Shown here piece after piece: positions 8,871-17,480 of a stretch of 64,000 nt of DNA (position 1 is its first letter; every line of letters starts with the position of its first letter). Made by a program: the position numbers and the translations under genes. Location of the stretch: the NCBI RefSeq assembly GCF_007644105.1, contig NZ_VFAC01000002.1, forward strand, positions 1 through 64,000, written 5' to 3'. The stretch comes from Elioraea rosea. GTDB taxonomy: Bacteria > Pseudomonadota > Alphaproteobacteria > Acetobacterales > Acetobacteraceae. Under the pieces are notes generated by a model, which was not told the DNA's origin, made no database searches, and saw only the letters and a program-made list of their open reading frames with translations.

Positions 8871-9661
8871 TGGAGCAGCTGGGCGATGCTGCGACGCGCC
8901 TCGGCTCCGTCAGTTCGGGCAATGCCCTCGAACTGCGCGGCGTGACGCGCATGTTCGGTGCTCTCTCCGCCATCTCCGACGTGACGATGACCATCCGCCC
9001 CGGCGAGCGCCGCGCCGTGCTCGGCTCAAACGGGGCGGGCAAGACGACGCTGTTCAACTGCATCACCGGCGATGTGCCGCCGACCTCCGGCACGATCCGC
9101 CTCTTCGGCGAGGATGTCACCCGCTTTCCGGCCCATGAGCGTATCCGCCGCGGCCTGAGGCGCACGTATCAGATCTCGCTCCTCTTCAGCGGTCTTTCGG
9201 TGGCCGACAACGTCTATCTCGCGTGCCGCGGCGTTTCGCGCTGGCGGTTCTCGCTGCTTCGCCCGCGGAGCGGCGATCCGCTTCTGGGGCGTGCCGATGA
9301 GCTGATCGAGGCGGTGCACCTGACGCGGGCGCGCGACAGGCTTGTCTCCGAACTCTCCTACGGCCAGCAGCGCCAGCTCGAGATCGCGCTCGCCCTCGCC
9401 GGCGCGCCGCGCTTCATCCTCTTCGACGAGCCTGCCGCCGGCCTTTCGCCGACGGAACGGCGAGACCTCGTCGACATCCTGACAAACCTGCCGCGCCACA
9501 TCGGCTTCATCATCATCGAGCACGACATGGATGTCGCGCTGCGCGTGGCCGAAAGCGTTTCGATGATGCACAACGGCCGTGTGTTCAAGGAGGGCACGCC
9601 GGCCGAGATCGAGAACGATGCCGAGGTGCAGGCCCTCTATCTCGGGGGCAGCCATGGCTAG
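8867..9661 (+). CDS. livG: Branched-chain-type ABC transporter ATP-binding protein, LivG-like
   Basis: A 264-residue ABC ATPase with Walker A (GSNGAGKTT, about residue 50), a signature region [11 protein letters not shown], Walker B ([13 protein letters not shown]) and the LivG-typical [15 protein letters not shown]. The frame is open far upstream through the permease genes, but homology starts at ATG 8867, which overlaps the livM stop. Its own end overlaps the next gene by eight bases. The first of the two ATPases of the importer. Confidence 0.9.
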   Translation: MMEQLGDAATRLGSVSSGNALELRGVTRMFGALSAISDVTMTIRPGERRAVLGSNGAGKTTLFNCITGDVPPTSGTIRLFGEDVTRFPAHERIRRGLRRTYQISLLFSGLSVADNVYLACRGVSRWRFSLLRPRSGDPLLGRADELIEAVHLTRARDRLVSELSYGQQRQLEIALALAGAPRFILFDEPAAGLSPTERRDLVDILTNLPRHIGFIIIEHDMDVALRVAESVSMMHNGRVFKEGTPAEIENDAEVQALYLGGSHG

Positions 9662-11858
9662 GGGAACCGGCACGCTCGCGCTCGAGATCCGCGGCCTCAA
9701 CGTCTTCTACGGCGCGAGCCACGCGCTGCAGGGCGTCGATCTCAGCCTCGAGGGCGGCATCCTCTCCGTCGTCGGCCGCAACGGCATGGGCAAGACGACG
9801 CTCTGCAAGGCCATCATGGGGCTCGTTCCCGTTGCGTCCGGGACGATCCGCTTCGCTGGCCAGTCGCTCGTCGGGCTCTCGACATCGGAGATTGCCCAGC
9901 TCGGCGTCGGGTACGTTCCCCAGGGCAGGCGGCTGTGGCGGTCCCTCACCGTCGACGAGCACCTCCGCATGGTGGCGCGCCCGGGCGGCGCATGGACCGT
10001 CGAGCGGATCTACACGACCTTCCCCCGTCTCGCGGAACGGCGCGGCAATGGCGGAGCCCAGCTCTCCGGCGGCGAGCAGCAGATGCTCGCGATCTCCCGC
10101 GCACTGCTCCAGAACCCGCGCCTCCTGGTGATGGACGAGCCGACAGAAGGTCTCGCGCCGGTCATCGTCGAACAGGTCGAGGCACTGATCTACCGCCTCG
10201 CCGATGAGGGGGACGTCGAGGTGCTGCTCATCGAGCAGAACATCGGCGTCGCCTGCGCCACGGCAGACCAGGTCGCGGTCATGGTGAACGGACGGGTGAA
10301 CCGGATCGTCTCCGCGCGGGCGCTCGCGACGGATCTCGAACTGCAGCAGCGCCTTCTCGGTGTCGGTCGCCACGGCCACGAGGATGAGCTTGTGTCGCCC
10401 GTGGCCAGCGCCTCCGCCGCTCCTGCCAGCGCCGCAGCGGCGGTGGGCGTGACGAAGGTCTATCTCTCGAACCCCGTCAGACCGACGCGATGGTCCCAGC
10501 CCGCGCCCGTCGAACAGATCGAGCGTGCCGCGCGCGTGCTCACCACGGGGCTCCTGCCCGCATCCGCGTCCGCTGCCGCTCAGGCCGAGCTCCGCCCCCT
10601 CGCTGCGCCGGGTGAACGCGTCGTCCTCGTGGCCGGAACCTGCGACACGAAGGGCGAGGAGCTTCGGTTCCTTCGCGACATCATCCGCGAAGCTGGCTTG
10701 GCGGTACGCCTCGTCGATCTCTCGACGAGCGGCCGGCATTCCGGCGCCGAGATTCCCGCCCACCTCATCGCCGCCTTCCACCCGCGCGGCGCCTCGGCCG
10801 TGTTCACCGGGGACCGGGGCATTTCAGTCGCCGCGATGACGGAGGCGTTCTCGCGCTGGATCGCCCGGCAGGACGGCGTTGCCGGCATCATCTCGGCCGG
10901 CGGCTCGGGCGGCACGGCGATGGTGGCGCCCGCGATGCGCGCCCTGCCGATCGGCGTACCGAAGCTCATCGTCTCGACCGTCGCCTCGGGCGAGGTGAGC
11001 CGCTATGTCGGCCCCTCCGACATCATGATGATGCACTCGGTGGCCGACGTTCAGGGCCTGAACGCCATTACGCGCGAGGTCCTGTCAAATGCCGCTCACG
11101 CCATGGCGGGCATGGTGGCAGCGCGGCTTGCGGCGCCGCGCCAGGTGGACACGCGCCCCACAGTCGCCCTCTCGATGTTCGGTGTCACGACGCCCTGCGT
11201 GCAACAGACGGTGGCGTTGCTCGGCGAGGGCTATGACTGCCTCGTCTTCCACGCCACAGGCATCGGCGGCCAGTCTATGGAGAAGCTGATCGACAGCGGC
11301 AAGGTCAGCGCGGTGATCGACGTCACGACCACCGAGGTGGCCGACCTGCTGATGGGCGGCATCTTTCCCGCCACCGAGGATCGTTTCGGCGCCATCATAC
11401 GCCGGCGCGTGCCCTATATCGGCTCCGTCGGCGCGCTCGACATGGTGAATTTCGGCCCGCCCGAGACGGTGCCGGAGAAGTATGCGGGCCGCCTCCTTTA
11501 CCAGCACAACCCGCAGGTGACGCTGATGCGCACCACCGCCGAGGAGAACGCGCGGATGGGCCGCTGGATTGGCGAGCGGCTGAACGCGATGGAAGCGCCT
11601 GTGCGGTTCTTCCTGCCCGAGGGCGGCGTCTCGGCGCTCGATGCACCGGGGCAGCCCTTCGATGACCGCACGGCACGAGCGGCACTGTTCACCGCCGTCG
11701 AACAGACCGTGCGCCAGAGCCCCACGCGCCAGGTGATCCGCGTTCCACACCATATCAATGCGCCCGAGTTCGCCGCCGCCCTCGTTGCTGCCTTCCGCGC
11801 GCTGCATGGCGCAGACCCGGGCCCGCGCCGCGTGGCGCGCAAGGAGAGACCACGATGA
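9654..11858 (+). CDS. LivF-type ABC ATPase fused to a Tm-1-like (UPF0261) domain
   Basis: A 734-residue two-domain protein. Residues about 8-240 are a complete LivF-type ABC ATPase (Walker [10 protein letters not shown], signature LSGGEQQ, Walker [11 protein letters not shown], then [11 protein letters not shown]). An alanine- and serine-rich linker of about 75 residues follows. From about residue 322 ([20 protein letters not shown]) the rest matches the Tm-1-like ATP-binding family UPF0261/COG5441: [19 protein letters not shown], then [14 protein letters not shown]. Tm-1 is the tomato protein that inhibits tobamovirus replication; the bacterial members have no settled function. There is no frameshift or internal stop, and the Tm-1-associated TIM-barrel gene overlaps the end. 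The fusion ties this enigmatic domain to substrate import. Confidence 0.88.
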   Translation: MARGTGTLALEIRGLNVFYGASHALQGVDLSLEGGILSVVGRNGMGKTTLCKAIMGLVPVASGTIRFAGQSLVGLSTSEIAQLGVGYVPQGRRLWRSLTVDEHLRMVARPGGAWTVERIYTTFPRLAERRGNGGAQLSGGEQQMLAISRALLQNPRLLVMDEPTEGLAPVIVEQVEALIYRLADEGDVEVLLIEQNIGVACATADQVAVMVNGRVNRIVSARALATDLELQQRLLGVGRHGHEDELVSPVASASAAPASAAAAVGVTKVYLSNPVRPTRWSQPAPVEQIERAARVLTTGLLPASASAAAQAELRPLAAPGERVVLVAGTCDTKGEELRFLRDIIREAGLAVRLVDLSTSGRHSGAEIPAHLIAAFHPRGASAVFTGDRGISVAAMTEAFSRWIARQDGVAGIISAGGSGGTAMVAPAMRALPIGVPKLIVSTVASGEVSRYVGPSDIMMMHSVADVQGLNAITREVLSNAAHAMAGMVAARLAAPRQVDTRPTVALSMFGVTTPCVQQTVALLGEGYDCLVFHATGIGGQSMEKLIDSGKVSAVIDVTTTEVADLLMGGIFPATEDRFGAIIRRRVPYIGSVGALDMVNFGPPETVPEKYAGRLLYQHNPQVTLMRTTAEENARMGRWIGERLNAMEAPVRFFLPEGGVSALDAPGQPFDDRTARAALFTAVEQTVRQSPTRQVIRVPHHINAPEFAAALVAAFRALHGADPGPRRVARKERPR

Positions 11859-12694
11859 TGCCGCGCCAGCAGATCCTCGCGCGGCTCCGTGCCAAGCTCG
11901 CCCGCGGCGAGGCGATCGTCGGCGGCGGAGCCGGTACCGGGCTTTCTGCCAAGTGCGAGGAGGCGGGAGGCATCGACCTCATCGTCATCTACAACTCCGG
12001 GCGCTATCGCATGGCCGGGCGCGGATCCCTCGCAGGGATGCTGGCCTATGGCGACGCCAACGCCATCGTCGTCGAGATGGCGGCCGAGGTGCTTCCGGTC
12101 GTGCGGCACACGCCCGTGCTTGCCGGAGTGAACGGCACCGACCCGTTCCGCAGCATGGAGGTGTTCCTCGATGAGATCCGTCGCCTCGGCTTCTCTGGCG
12201 TGCAGAACTTTCCGACCGTCGGGCTGATCGACGGCGTGTTCCGCCAGAACCTCGAGGAGACCGGGATGTCCTATGGCCTCGAGGTGGACATGATCGCCAA
12301 GGCGCATGCGCGCGATCTGCTGACGACGCCTTATGTGTTCAACGCAAGCGAGGCGGAGGCGATGGCAAAGGCAGGTGCCGACATCATCGTCTGCCATCTT
12401 GGGTTGACGACGGGCGGCACGATCGGGGCCGAGACCGCACTGACGCTCGCGGAGTGCCCGGCGCTGGTCGACGCCTGGGGAGAAGCCGCGCTCAAGGTGA
12501 ACCCGGAGATCCTCATCCTCGTCCATGGCGGGCCGGTGGCCGAGCCGGAGGATGCTGACTACGTGCTGGAGAGAAGCACGCTCTGCCACGGATTCTATGG
12601 AGCCTCCTCCATGGAACGGCTGCCGACCGAGCGCGCGCTGACGGAACAGACGCGCGCCTTCACGAGACTGCGCACCACGCCCGGCAAGGTCTGA
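11855..12694 (+). CDS. Phosphoenolpyruvate hydrolase-family TIM-barrel protein (COG5564)
   Basis: A 279-residue protein beginning [20 protein letters not shown]. Diagnostic stretches are [40 protein letters not shown] and [19 protein letters not shown]. This is the TIM-barrel family often annotated as PEP hydrolase-like or TIM-barrel signal-transduction protein. It is routinely next to or fused with UPF0261 domains and equals the C-terminal domain of plant Tm-1. Here the Tm-1 partner is the C-terminal half of the preceding fusion, and the genes overlap by ATGA. The reaction is not established; a role in processing the imported compound is inference. Confidence 0.85.
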   Translation: MMPRQQILARLRAKLARGEAIVGGGAGTGLSAKCEEAGGIDLIVIYNSGRYRMAGRGSLAGMLAYGDANAIVVEMAAEVLPVVRHTPVLAGVNGTDPFRSMEVFLDEIRRLGFSGVQNFPTVGLIDGVFRQNLEETGMSYGLEVDMIAKAHARDLLTTPYVFNASEAEAMAKAGADIIVCHLGLTTGGTIGAETALTLAECPALVDAWGEAALKVNPEILILVHGGPVAEPEDADYVLERSTLCHGFYGASSMERLPTERALTEQTRAFTRLRTTPGKV

Positions 12695-12724
12695 ACCGAT
12701 GCGGGGAGACAGGAGAGAAGCGTC

Positions 12725-15310
12725 ATGGTGACAGGAGCCTTCATCGGCCAGCTGATCCTATGGATCGTGGTCGCCGTCATCGTCATCGCCGTCGTCTACT
12801 GGGTGATGCAGTTTCTCTACCGTCGCTCGACGAAGGAGGTGGCGTTCGTACGCACCGGCTTCCTCGGCCAGAAGGTGGTGATCGACGGCGGTGCGTTCGT
12901 CTGGCCGATCATCCACGACATCACCCCCGTCAACATGAACACCCTGCCCTTGCGCGTGATGCGAACCCGGCAGGATGCGCTGATCAGCAAGGACCGGATG
13001 CGCATCGACATGGAGGCGGAGTTCTACGTGCGCGTGCGTCCCGAGCCCGAGGCGGTGGCGACCGCGGGGTCCACGCTTGGCCGCCGCACGCTCGAGCCCG
13101 AGCGCCTGCATGCCCTGCTCGCCGGCAAGTTCGAGAGCGCGCTCCGCGCCGTCGCGGCCGAGATGACGATGAGCGAGATGCACGAGCAACGCGCGCAGTA
13201 CGTGGCGCGGGTGCGCGACGTCGCCCAGGAGGATCTAGCCAAGAACGGGCTCGAGCTCGAGAGCGTGGCGATCATGGACATCGACCAGACGCCGCTCGAG
13301 TACTTCAACCCGTCCAACCGGTTCGATGCGGAAGGCCTGACCGCGCTGATCCGCGACATCGAGGAGAGGCGGAAGCTCCGCAACGACATCGAGCAGACGG
13401 CGATGATCGCGATCCGCACCCGGAACCTCGAGGCCGAGCGCGAAGCGCTGGAGATCGAGCGGCAGAGCGAGGAGGCGAGGCTCTCGCAGGAGCGCGAGGT
13501 CGAGTTCCGCCGCGCCCAGCAGCGGGCCGAGCTCGCACGCGAACGGGCGGCGCGCGAGACCGACGCGGAGGAGGCGCAGATCAGCGCCCGCGAAGCCATC
13601 GAGAAAGCGCGGATCGCCAATGACCGGGCGGTCGCCGAGGCGCGCATCGCCTCCGAGCGCGAGGTGCGTGCGCGCGAGATCGAGCGGCAGAAGCTGATCG
13701 AGGCCGAGGAGATCGCCGCACGCGAAGCCATCGAGAAGGCGCGGATCGCCAACGAGCGCGCGGTCGCCGAGGCACGCATTGCATCCGAGCGCGAGGTGCG
13801 CGGCCGCGAGATCGAGCGGGAGAAGCAGCTCGAAGCCGAGGAAATAGCCGCACGCGAAGCGATCGAGCAGGCGAAGATCGCGCAGGAGCGCGCAATTGCC
13901 GAAGCCCGGATCGCCAAGGAGGAGGAGATCCGCCGGCGCGAGATCGCACAGCGCAGGGCGGTCGACGCCGAGGAGATCGCCGCACGCGAGGCGACGGAGA
14001 AGCTCCGCATCGCCGAAGCCGCCGTCGTCAGCGAGACACGCATCGCGGAGGATCAAAGGATCCGCTCTCTCGAGATCGAACGGACGCGCGCCGTCGAGGC
14101 GGCTGAGATCGCGGCGCAGCAGGCAACCGAAGCGGCACGGATCGCACGCGAGAAGGCACTTGCCGCCGCGCGAATCTCTGCCGACGCGATGACGCGGGAG
14201 CAGGAGATCGCCCGCGACAAGGCTCTCGACGAGGCTCGCGTGGCGGCGCAGGAGGCCGTGCGCTCGCGCGAGATCGCCCGCGAGCGCGAGCTCGAGGCCG
14301 CCGAGATCGCCAAGCGCAAGGCGGTTGAGGAGGCCGAGCAGGCACGCATCGTCGCGCTGGCCGCGGGGCGCGCCGAGGTCACCGCGGCCGAGGCTTCCGT
14401 TCGCCAGGCGCAGATCGTCGCCCAGCGCGACGTGGAAACGGCCGAGGTGGAGCGAGACCGAGCCCTCGAGGCGGCTCGCATCGAGCGCAAGCGGTCGCTC
14501 GAACAGCTCGAGATCGCGCGGATGCAGGCGCTGCGCGAGGCGGAGATCGAGAGCCGCGAGGACATCGAGCGCGCACGCATCGCTTCCGAACGCGGCCTCG
14601 ACGAGATCCGCATCGGGCACGAGACCGAGAGGCGACGCCTCGAGGTCGAGCGCGAGCGCATCGTCGAGACGGTGCAGCTCGAGAAGGCGATCGCCCTCGC
14701 GCGGAAGTCTCTCGAGGAGAGCGCCGCACGCATCGAGGCGGATCAGGCCCGCGCGCGGGTAGCGGAGGCGGAGGAGAAGATACGCACCGTGCGCGAGACG
14801 GAGATGGCCTCGCGCCGGCAGAAGATCGACCTCCTGCTCGCGGAGAAGGCAGCGGCGGAGATCAAGGTCGCCGCTGAAGCGGAGAAGGTACGCCGGGAGG
14901 TCGAAGCAGAGGCGCAGCGGCTCCTGAACGAGGCCGAGAACGTCCTGACCGACCCTGCCCGTTCCTCGCTGTTCCGGCGCAAGCTTCTCGAACATGTCGA
15001 GGGGATCGTCGCAGCCTCCGTCAAGCCACTGGAGAAGATCCAGGAGATCAAGATCATGCAGCTCGATGGGCTCGGCGGCATGGGCGGCGAGGGCCGCGTC
15101 GGGAGCCCGACGGACGAGGTGATCACCTCCGCGCTGCGCTATCGCGTGCAGGCCCCCCTGATCGATGGGCTGCTCTCCGACATCGGTATCGAAGGCGGCA
15201 ACCTCGCCAAGCAGGGCGGGCTGATGCGCGAGGCCTCGGATATGCAGCGCATCGCCACGGAGGCGCGCAAGAGCGCCGCGAAGCCCGAGGGTGGAGAGGG
15301 GAAGAAGTAG
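12725..15310 (+). CDS. Flotillin-like SPFH protein with a long 11-residue-repeat coiled coil
   Basis: An 861-residue protein. Residues about 8-30 form one N-terminal membrane segment, and about 35-220 an SPFH/band-7 domain (EVAFVRTGFLGQKVVIDGG, then ALISKDRMRIDMEAEFYVRV). A charged helix of about 450 residues follows, then a small flotillin-type C-terminal domain (SLFRRKLLEHVEGIVAASVK). From residue 288 the helix is built of 11-residue units ending in (R/E)IA. YqiK-like flotillins are about 550 residues, so the coiled coil is expanded. A ribosome site GGAGACAGGAGA precedes the ATG. Flotillins assemble membrane scaffolds; here one could organise the transporter and enzymes of this operon, which is inference. 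Confidence 0.85.
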   Translation: MVTGAFIGQLILWIVVAVIVIAVVYWVMQFLYRRSTKEVAFVRTGFLGQKVVIDGGAFVWPIIHDITPVNMNTLPLRVMRTRQDALISKDRMRIDMEAEFYVRVRPEPEAVATAGSTLGRRTLEPERLHALLAGKFESALRAVAAEMTMSEMHEQRAQYVARVRDVAQEDLAKNGLELESVAIMDIDQTPLEYFNPSNRFDAEGLTALIRDIEERRKLRNDIEQTAMIAIRTRNLEAEREALEIERQSEEARLSQEREVEFRRAQQRAELARERAARETDAEEAQISAREAIEKARIANDRAVAEARIASEREVRAREIERQKLIEAEEIAAREAIEKARIANERAVAEARIASEREVRGREIEREKQLEAEEIAAREAIEQAKIAQERAIAEARIAKEEEIRRREIAQRRAVDAEEIAAREATEKLRIAEAAVVSETRIAEDQRIRSLEIERTRAVEAAEIAAQQATEAARIAREKALAAARISADAMTREQEIARDKALDEARVAAQEAVRSREIARERELEAAEIAKRKAVEEAEQARIVALAAGRAEVTAAEASVRQAQIVAQRDVETAEVERDRALEAARIERKRSLEQLEIARMQALREAEIESREDIERARIASERGLDEIRIGHETERRRLEVERERIVETVQLEKAIALARKSLEESAARIEADQARARVAEAEEKIRTVRETEMASRRQKIDLLLAEKAAAEIKVAAEAEKVRREVEAEAQRLLNEAENVLTDPARSSLFRRKLLEHVEGIVAASVKPLEKIQEIKIMQLDGLGGMGGEGRVGSPTDEVITSALRYRVQAPLIDGLLSDIGIEGGNLAKQGGLMREASDMQRIATEARKSAAKPEGGEGKK
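13586..14311 (+). repeat. In-frame hendecad (33-bp) tandem repeat with 132-bp higher-order unit
   Basis: Within the flotillin-like gene, residues 288-529 can be written as 22 consecutive 11-residue units without a gap, for example AREAIEKARIA, NERAVAEARIA, SEREVRGREIE, REKQLEAEEIA. Four units make a 44-residue (132-bp) superunit. The first two superunits (13586-13717 and 13718-13849) differ at about 17 of 132 bases by my count; the third is more diverged. Eleven-residue periodicity with good phasing continues, with a shift, to roughly residue 660. Confidence 0.85.
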
Positions 15311-15313
15311 GCC

Positions 15314-15751
15314 ATGCCGCGCGTCTACGTCTCCTCCGTCATCGAAGCACCGGCAGCCACCGTGTGGGAGCGGATCCGCGATTTCAACGCCCTGCCCCGC
15401 TGGCACCCGCGCATCCGCGACAGCCGGATCGAGAACGGCGAGCCTCCCGACCGCGTCGGCTGCGTACGCGACTTCCACCTGCAGAATGGCGACCGGATTC
15501 GCGAACGCCTCCTCGGCCTGTCCGATTTCGACATGTTCTGCACGTACTCGATCCTGGAATCGCCGATGCCGATCACCGACTATGTCGCGACGATCAGACT
15601 CACGCCGATCACCGATGGCGACCGCACCTTCGCGGAGTGGACGGCCGAGTTCGAGTGCGCCCCCGAAGCCGCGGCGGATCTCGTCACGGGGATCGGGCAG
15701 AACGTGTTCCAGGCCGGGTTCGATGCGCTCAAGCGCCAGATGTCGGGCTGA
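15314..15751 (+). CDS. SRPBCC (START-like / polyketide-cyclase-type) protein, first copy
   Basis: A 145-residue protein with the SRPBCC pattern: an opening strand VYVSSVIEAPAATVWERIRD, LPRWHPRI in the first helix-turn, and a C-terminal long helix ending NVFQAGFDALKRQM. It lies three bases after the flotillin-like gene and three before a paralogue. The family forms a deep hydrophobic ligand cavity and includes CoxG-like proteins linked to molybdenum hydroxylases. A role in binding the pathway substrate or in handling the hydroxylase is plausible; no catalytic residue can be assigned. Confidence 0.85.
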   Translation: MPRVYVSSVIEAPAATVWERIRDFNALPRWHPRIRDSRIENGEPPDRVGCVRDFHLQNGDRIRERLLGLSDFDMFCTYSILESPMPITDYVATIRLTPITDGDRTFAEWTAEFECAPEAAADLVTGIGQNVFQAGFDALKRQMSG

Positions 15752-15754
15752 GCC

Positions 15755-16204
15755 ATGCCGAAGGTGATCCGCAGCACCGTGATCGACTATCCGATCGACG
15801 CAGTGTGGGCCGTGCTGCGCGACTTCAACGGACATGACCGCTGGCACCCCGCGGTGGCAGACAGCATCATCGAGCGCGGCCAGACATCCGACCGCGTCGG
15901 TTGCGTCCGACGCTTCCATCTGAAGGATGGTTCGGAACTGCGCGAAATGCTTCTGACTCTGTCAGATGCGGATACGGCGTTCTCCTACTGCCTCCTGGAG
16001 ACGCCGGTGCCGCTTCTCAACTACGTCGCCCATGTGCGGCTCGCACCGGTGACGGATGGAGACAGGACGTTCTGGCATTGGGAGAGCCGCTTCGATACGC
16101 CTTCCGGGCGCGAACGGGAGCTTGCCGACATGGTCGGGCGGGAGATCTATGAGGGCGGCTTCGCCGCGATCCGCGCCCACATGGCGGCGGGGGGCACGGC
16201 ATGA
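15755..16204 (+). CDS. SRPBCC (START-like) protein, second copy
   Basis: A 149-residue paralogue of the preceding protein. The two share RDFN near residue 23, RWHP at about residue 30, DRVGCVR, the stretch ITDGDRTF/VTDGDRTF, and a C-terminal helix (REIYEGGFAAIRAHM). Tandem duplication followed by divergence is the simplest reading. The start follows the previous stop by three bases, and its own stop overlaps the FAD-subunit gene by ATGA. Two nonidentical copies may form a heterodimer or bind two intermediates; that is inference. Confidence 0.85.
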   Translation: MPKVIRSTVIDYPIDAVWAVLRDFNGHDRWHPAVADSIIERGQTSDRVGCVRRFHLKDGSELREMLLTLSDADTAFSYCLLETPVPLLNYVAHVRLAPVTDGDRTFWHWESRFDTPSGRERELADMVGREIYEGGFAAIRAHMAAGGTA

Positions 16205-17007
16205 CGCCGGCGGTGGAAACCTATGCCACCCTCGCGGAGGCAGCCCGCGCCATGGCGTCGGGAGACGGCGTCTATCTCGCGGGCGGAACACTCCTAATGC
16301 GCGCCGTCAATGCCGGAGAGGTGCCACGGCGGATCATCCGAACGACGGACCGAACGTTGCGCGAGATCGCCCCCGTGGGGGATGCCGTACGCATCGGCGC
16401 CGGCGTGACGATGGTCGAACTGCTCCAGAACCGTGAGCTGGCCTTTCTCCACGCCGCGGCGCGCCAGGTTGGCGGGCCGCAGATCCGCGCGATGGGAACG
16501 GTGGGCGGGAACCTGTTCGCGCCGCACCCCTATGGCGACCTCGCCGTGGCTCTGCTCGCGCTCGGTGCAAGGGTGGTGATGGCGGGACAGGCGGGTGCCC
16601 GTCCGCTTGCCGACCTTCTGCGCGACAGGGCGAGGACTGGGCTGGTTGCGGCAATCGAATGCCCACGCCCGCGCGATGCGCGTAGCTTCGGCTTCCTCAA
16701 GGTCTCCCGCGTGCACCCGCGCGGCGCGTCGGTGGTGTCAATCGGCGCCCACTTGCCGCGCGAGGGCGGGCGCATTCGTGGCGCTCGCATCGCATTCGGG
16801 GCCATGGGTGCAGCACCGCTCCAGGCTTCCGCGGCCGAGCGGGCGCTCGAGGGCCAGGCGCTCGATGCTGCGGCAATCGCGCGCGCCGGCGCCGTAGCCG
16901 CACAGGGCATCGATCCGCCGAGCGACTCCCTGGCCTCGTCCTGGTACCGGCGGGAGGTGTCGGGCGTGCATCTCCGCCGGCTCCTCGAGAGCATGGAGCG
17001 CGGCTGA
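16201..17007 (+). CDS. Molybdenum hydroxylase FAD-binding subunit (CoxM/CutM type)
   Basis: A 268-residue FAD-binding subunit of the xanthine dehydrogenase/CO dehydrogenase family. The FAD-contacting motifs are present: AGGTLLMRA near residue 27 and MGTVGGNLFAPHPYGD near residue 100. The C-terminal CO-dehydrogenase flavoprotein-like domain follows with KVSRVHPRGASVVSIGA. It transfers electrons from the iron-sulphur subunit to an acceptor. It overlaps both neighbours, in the gene order FAD, FeS, Mo. It is slightly shorter than the usual 280-300 residues but otherwise intact. Confidence 0.88.
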   Translation: MTPAVETYATLAEAARAMASGDGVYLAGGTLLMRAVNAGEVPRRIIRTTDRTLREIAPVGDAVRIGAGVTMVELLQNRELAFLHAAARQVGGPQIRAMGTVGGNLFAPHPYGDLAVALLALGARVVMAGQAGARPLADLLRDRARTGLVAAIECPRPRDARSFGFLKVSRVHPRGASVVSIGAHLPREGGRIRGARIAFGAMGAAPLQASAAERALEGQALDAAAIARAGAVAAQGIDPPSDSLASSWYRREVSGVHLRRLLESMERG

Positions 17008-17480
17008 TGGCAAAGAAGCCGGTCACCTTCACCCTCAATGGGACCGAACGCGCCGCCTTCGCCGATCCTGGCCAGAACCTGCTTGACCTGTTGCGGCGCG
17101 GCGTGGGTGACCTGACGCCCAAGTATGGCTGCGCGCAAGGCGGTTGCGGCGCCTGCACGGTGCTGATCGACGGCGCGCCACACCTCTCCTGCCTGGTCCT
17201 CGGCGAGACGGTGGAGGGGCGCGCGGTGGAGACGGCGGCCGGCCTTTCTGGCGCGGCCCTGCACCCGTTGCAGGAAGCGTTCATGGTGCATTTCGCGGCG
17301 CAGTGCGGCTACTGCACACCCGGAATGCTGATGGCGGCGAAAGCCCTGCTCGACCAGACGCCGAAGCCGACGCGCGAGGAGGTCGAGGAAGCGATCTCGG
17401 GCAATCTCTGCCGCTGCACCGGCTATGAGCCGATCATCGCGGCGATCCTTTCCGTCGCGAACGGGAGCGTGCGCGCATGA
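17007..17480 (+). CDS. Molybdenum hydroxylase 2Fe-2S subunit (CoxS type)
   Basis: A 157-residue protein with both expected clusters. The plant-ferredoxin-like cluster is bound by C42, C47, C50 and C62 (YGCAQGGCGACTV). The second cluster is bound by C100, C103, C135 and C137 (CGYCTPG and NLCRCTGY). All eight ligands are present and the length is typical. Its ATG overlaps the FAD-subunit stop by one base and its stop overlaps the large-subunit start by four. It relays electrons between the molybdenum site and FAD. Confidence 0.95.
   Translation: MAKKPVTFTLNGTERAAFADPGQNLLDLLRRGVGDLTPKYGCAQGGCGACTVLIDGAPHLSCLVLGETVEGRAVETAAGLSGAALHPLQEAFMVHFAAQCGYCTPGMLMAAKALLDQTPKPTREEVEEAISGNLCRCTGYEPIIAAILSVANGSVRA

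Noticed and set aside
13586-13981. 132-bp direct repeats considered as a CRISPR array or mobile repeat
   Set aside because: They are contiguous, in frame, without spacers, and encode an 11-residue-phased helix.
13235-15919. Very long minus-strand open frame of about 890 codons opposite the flotillin-like gene
   Set aside because: It is Leu/Arg/Asp-rich with no family motif and mirrors the repetitive GC-biased codons of the coiled coil on the plus strand, which has clear domains and a ribosome site.
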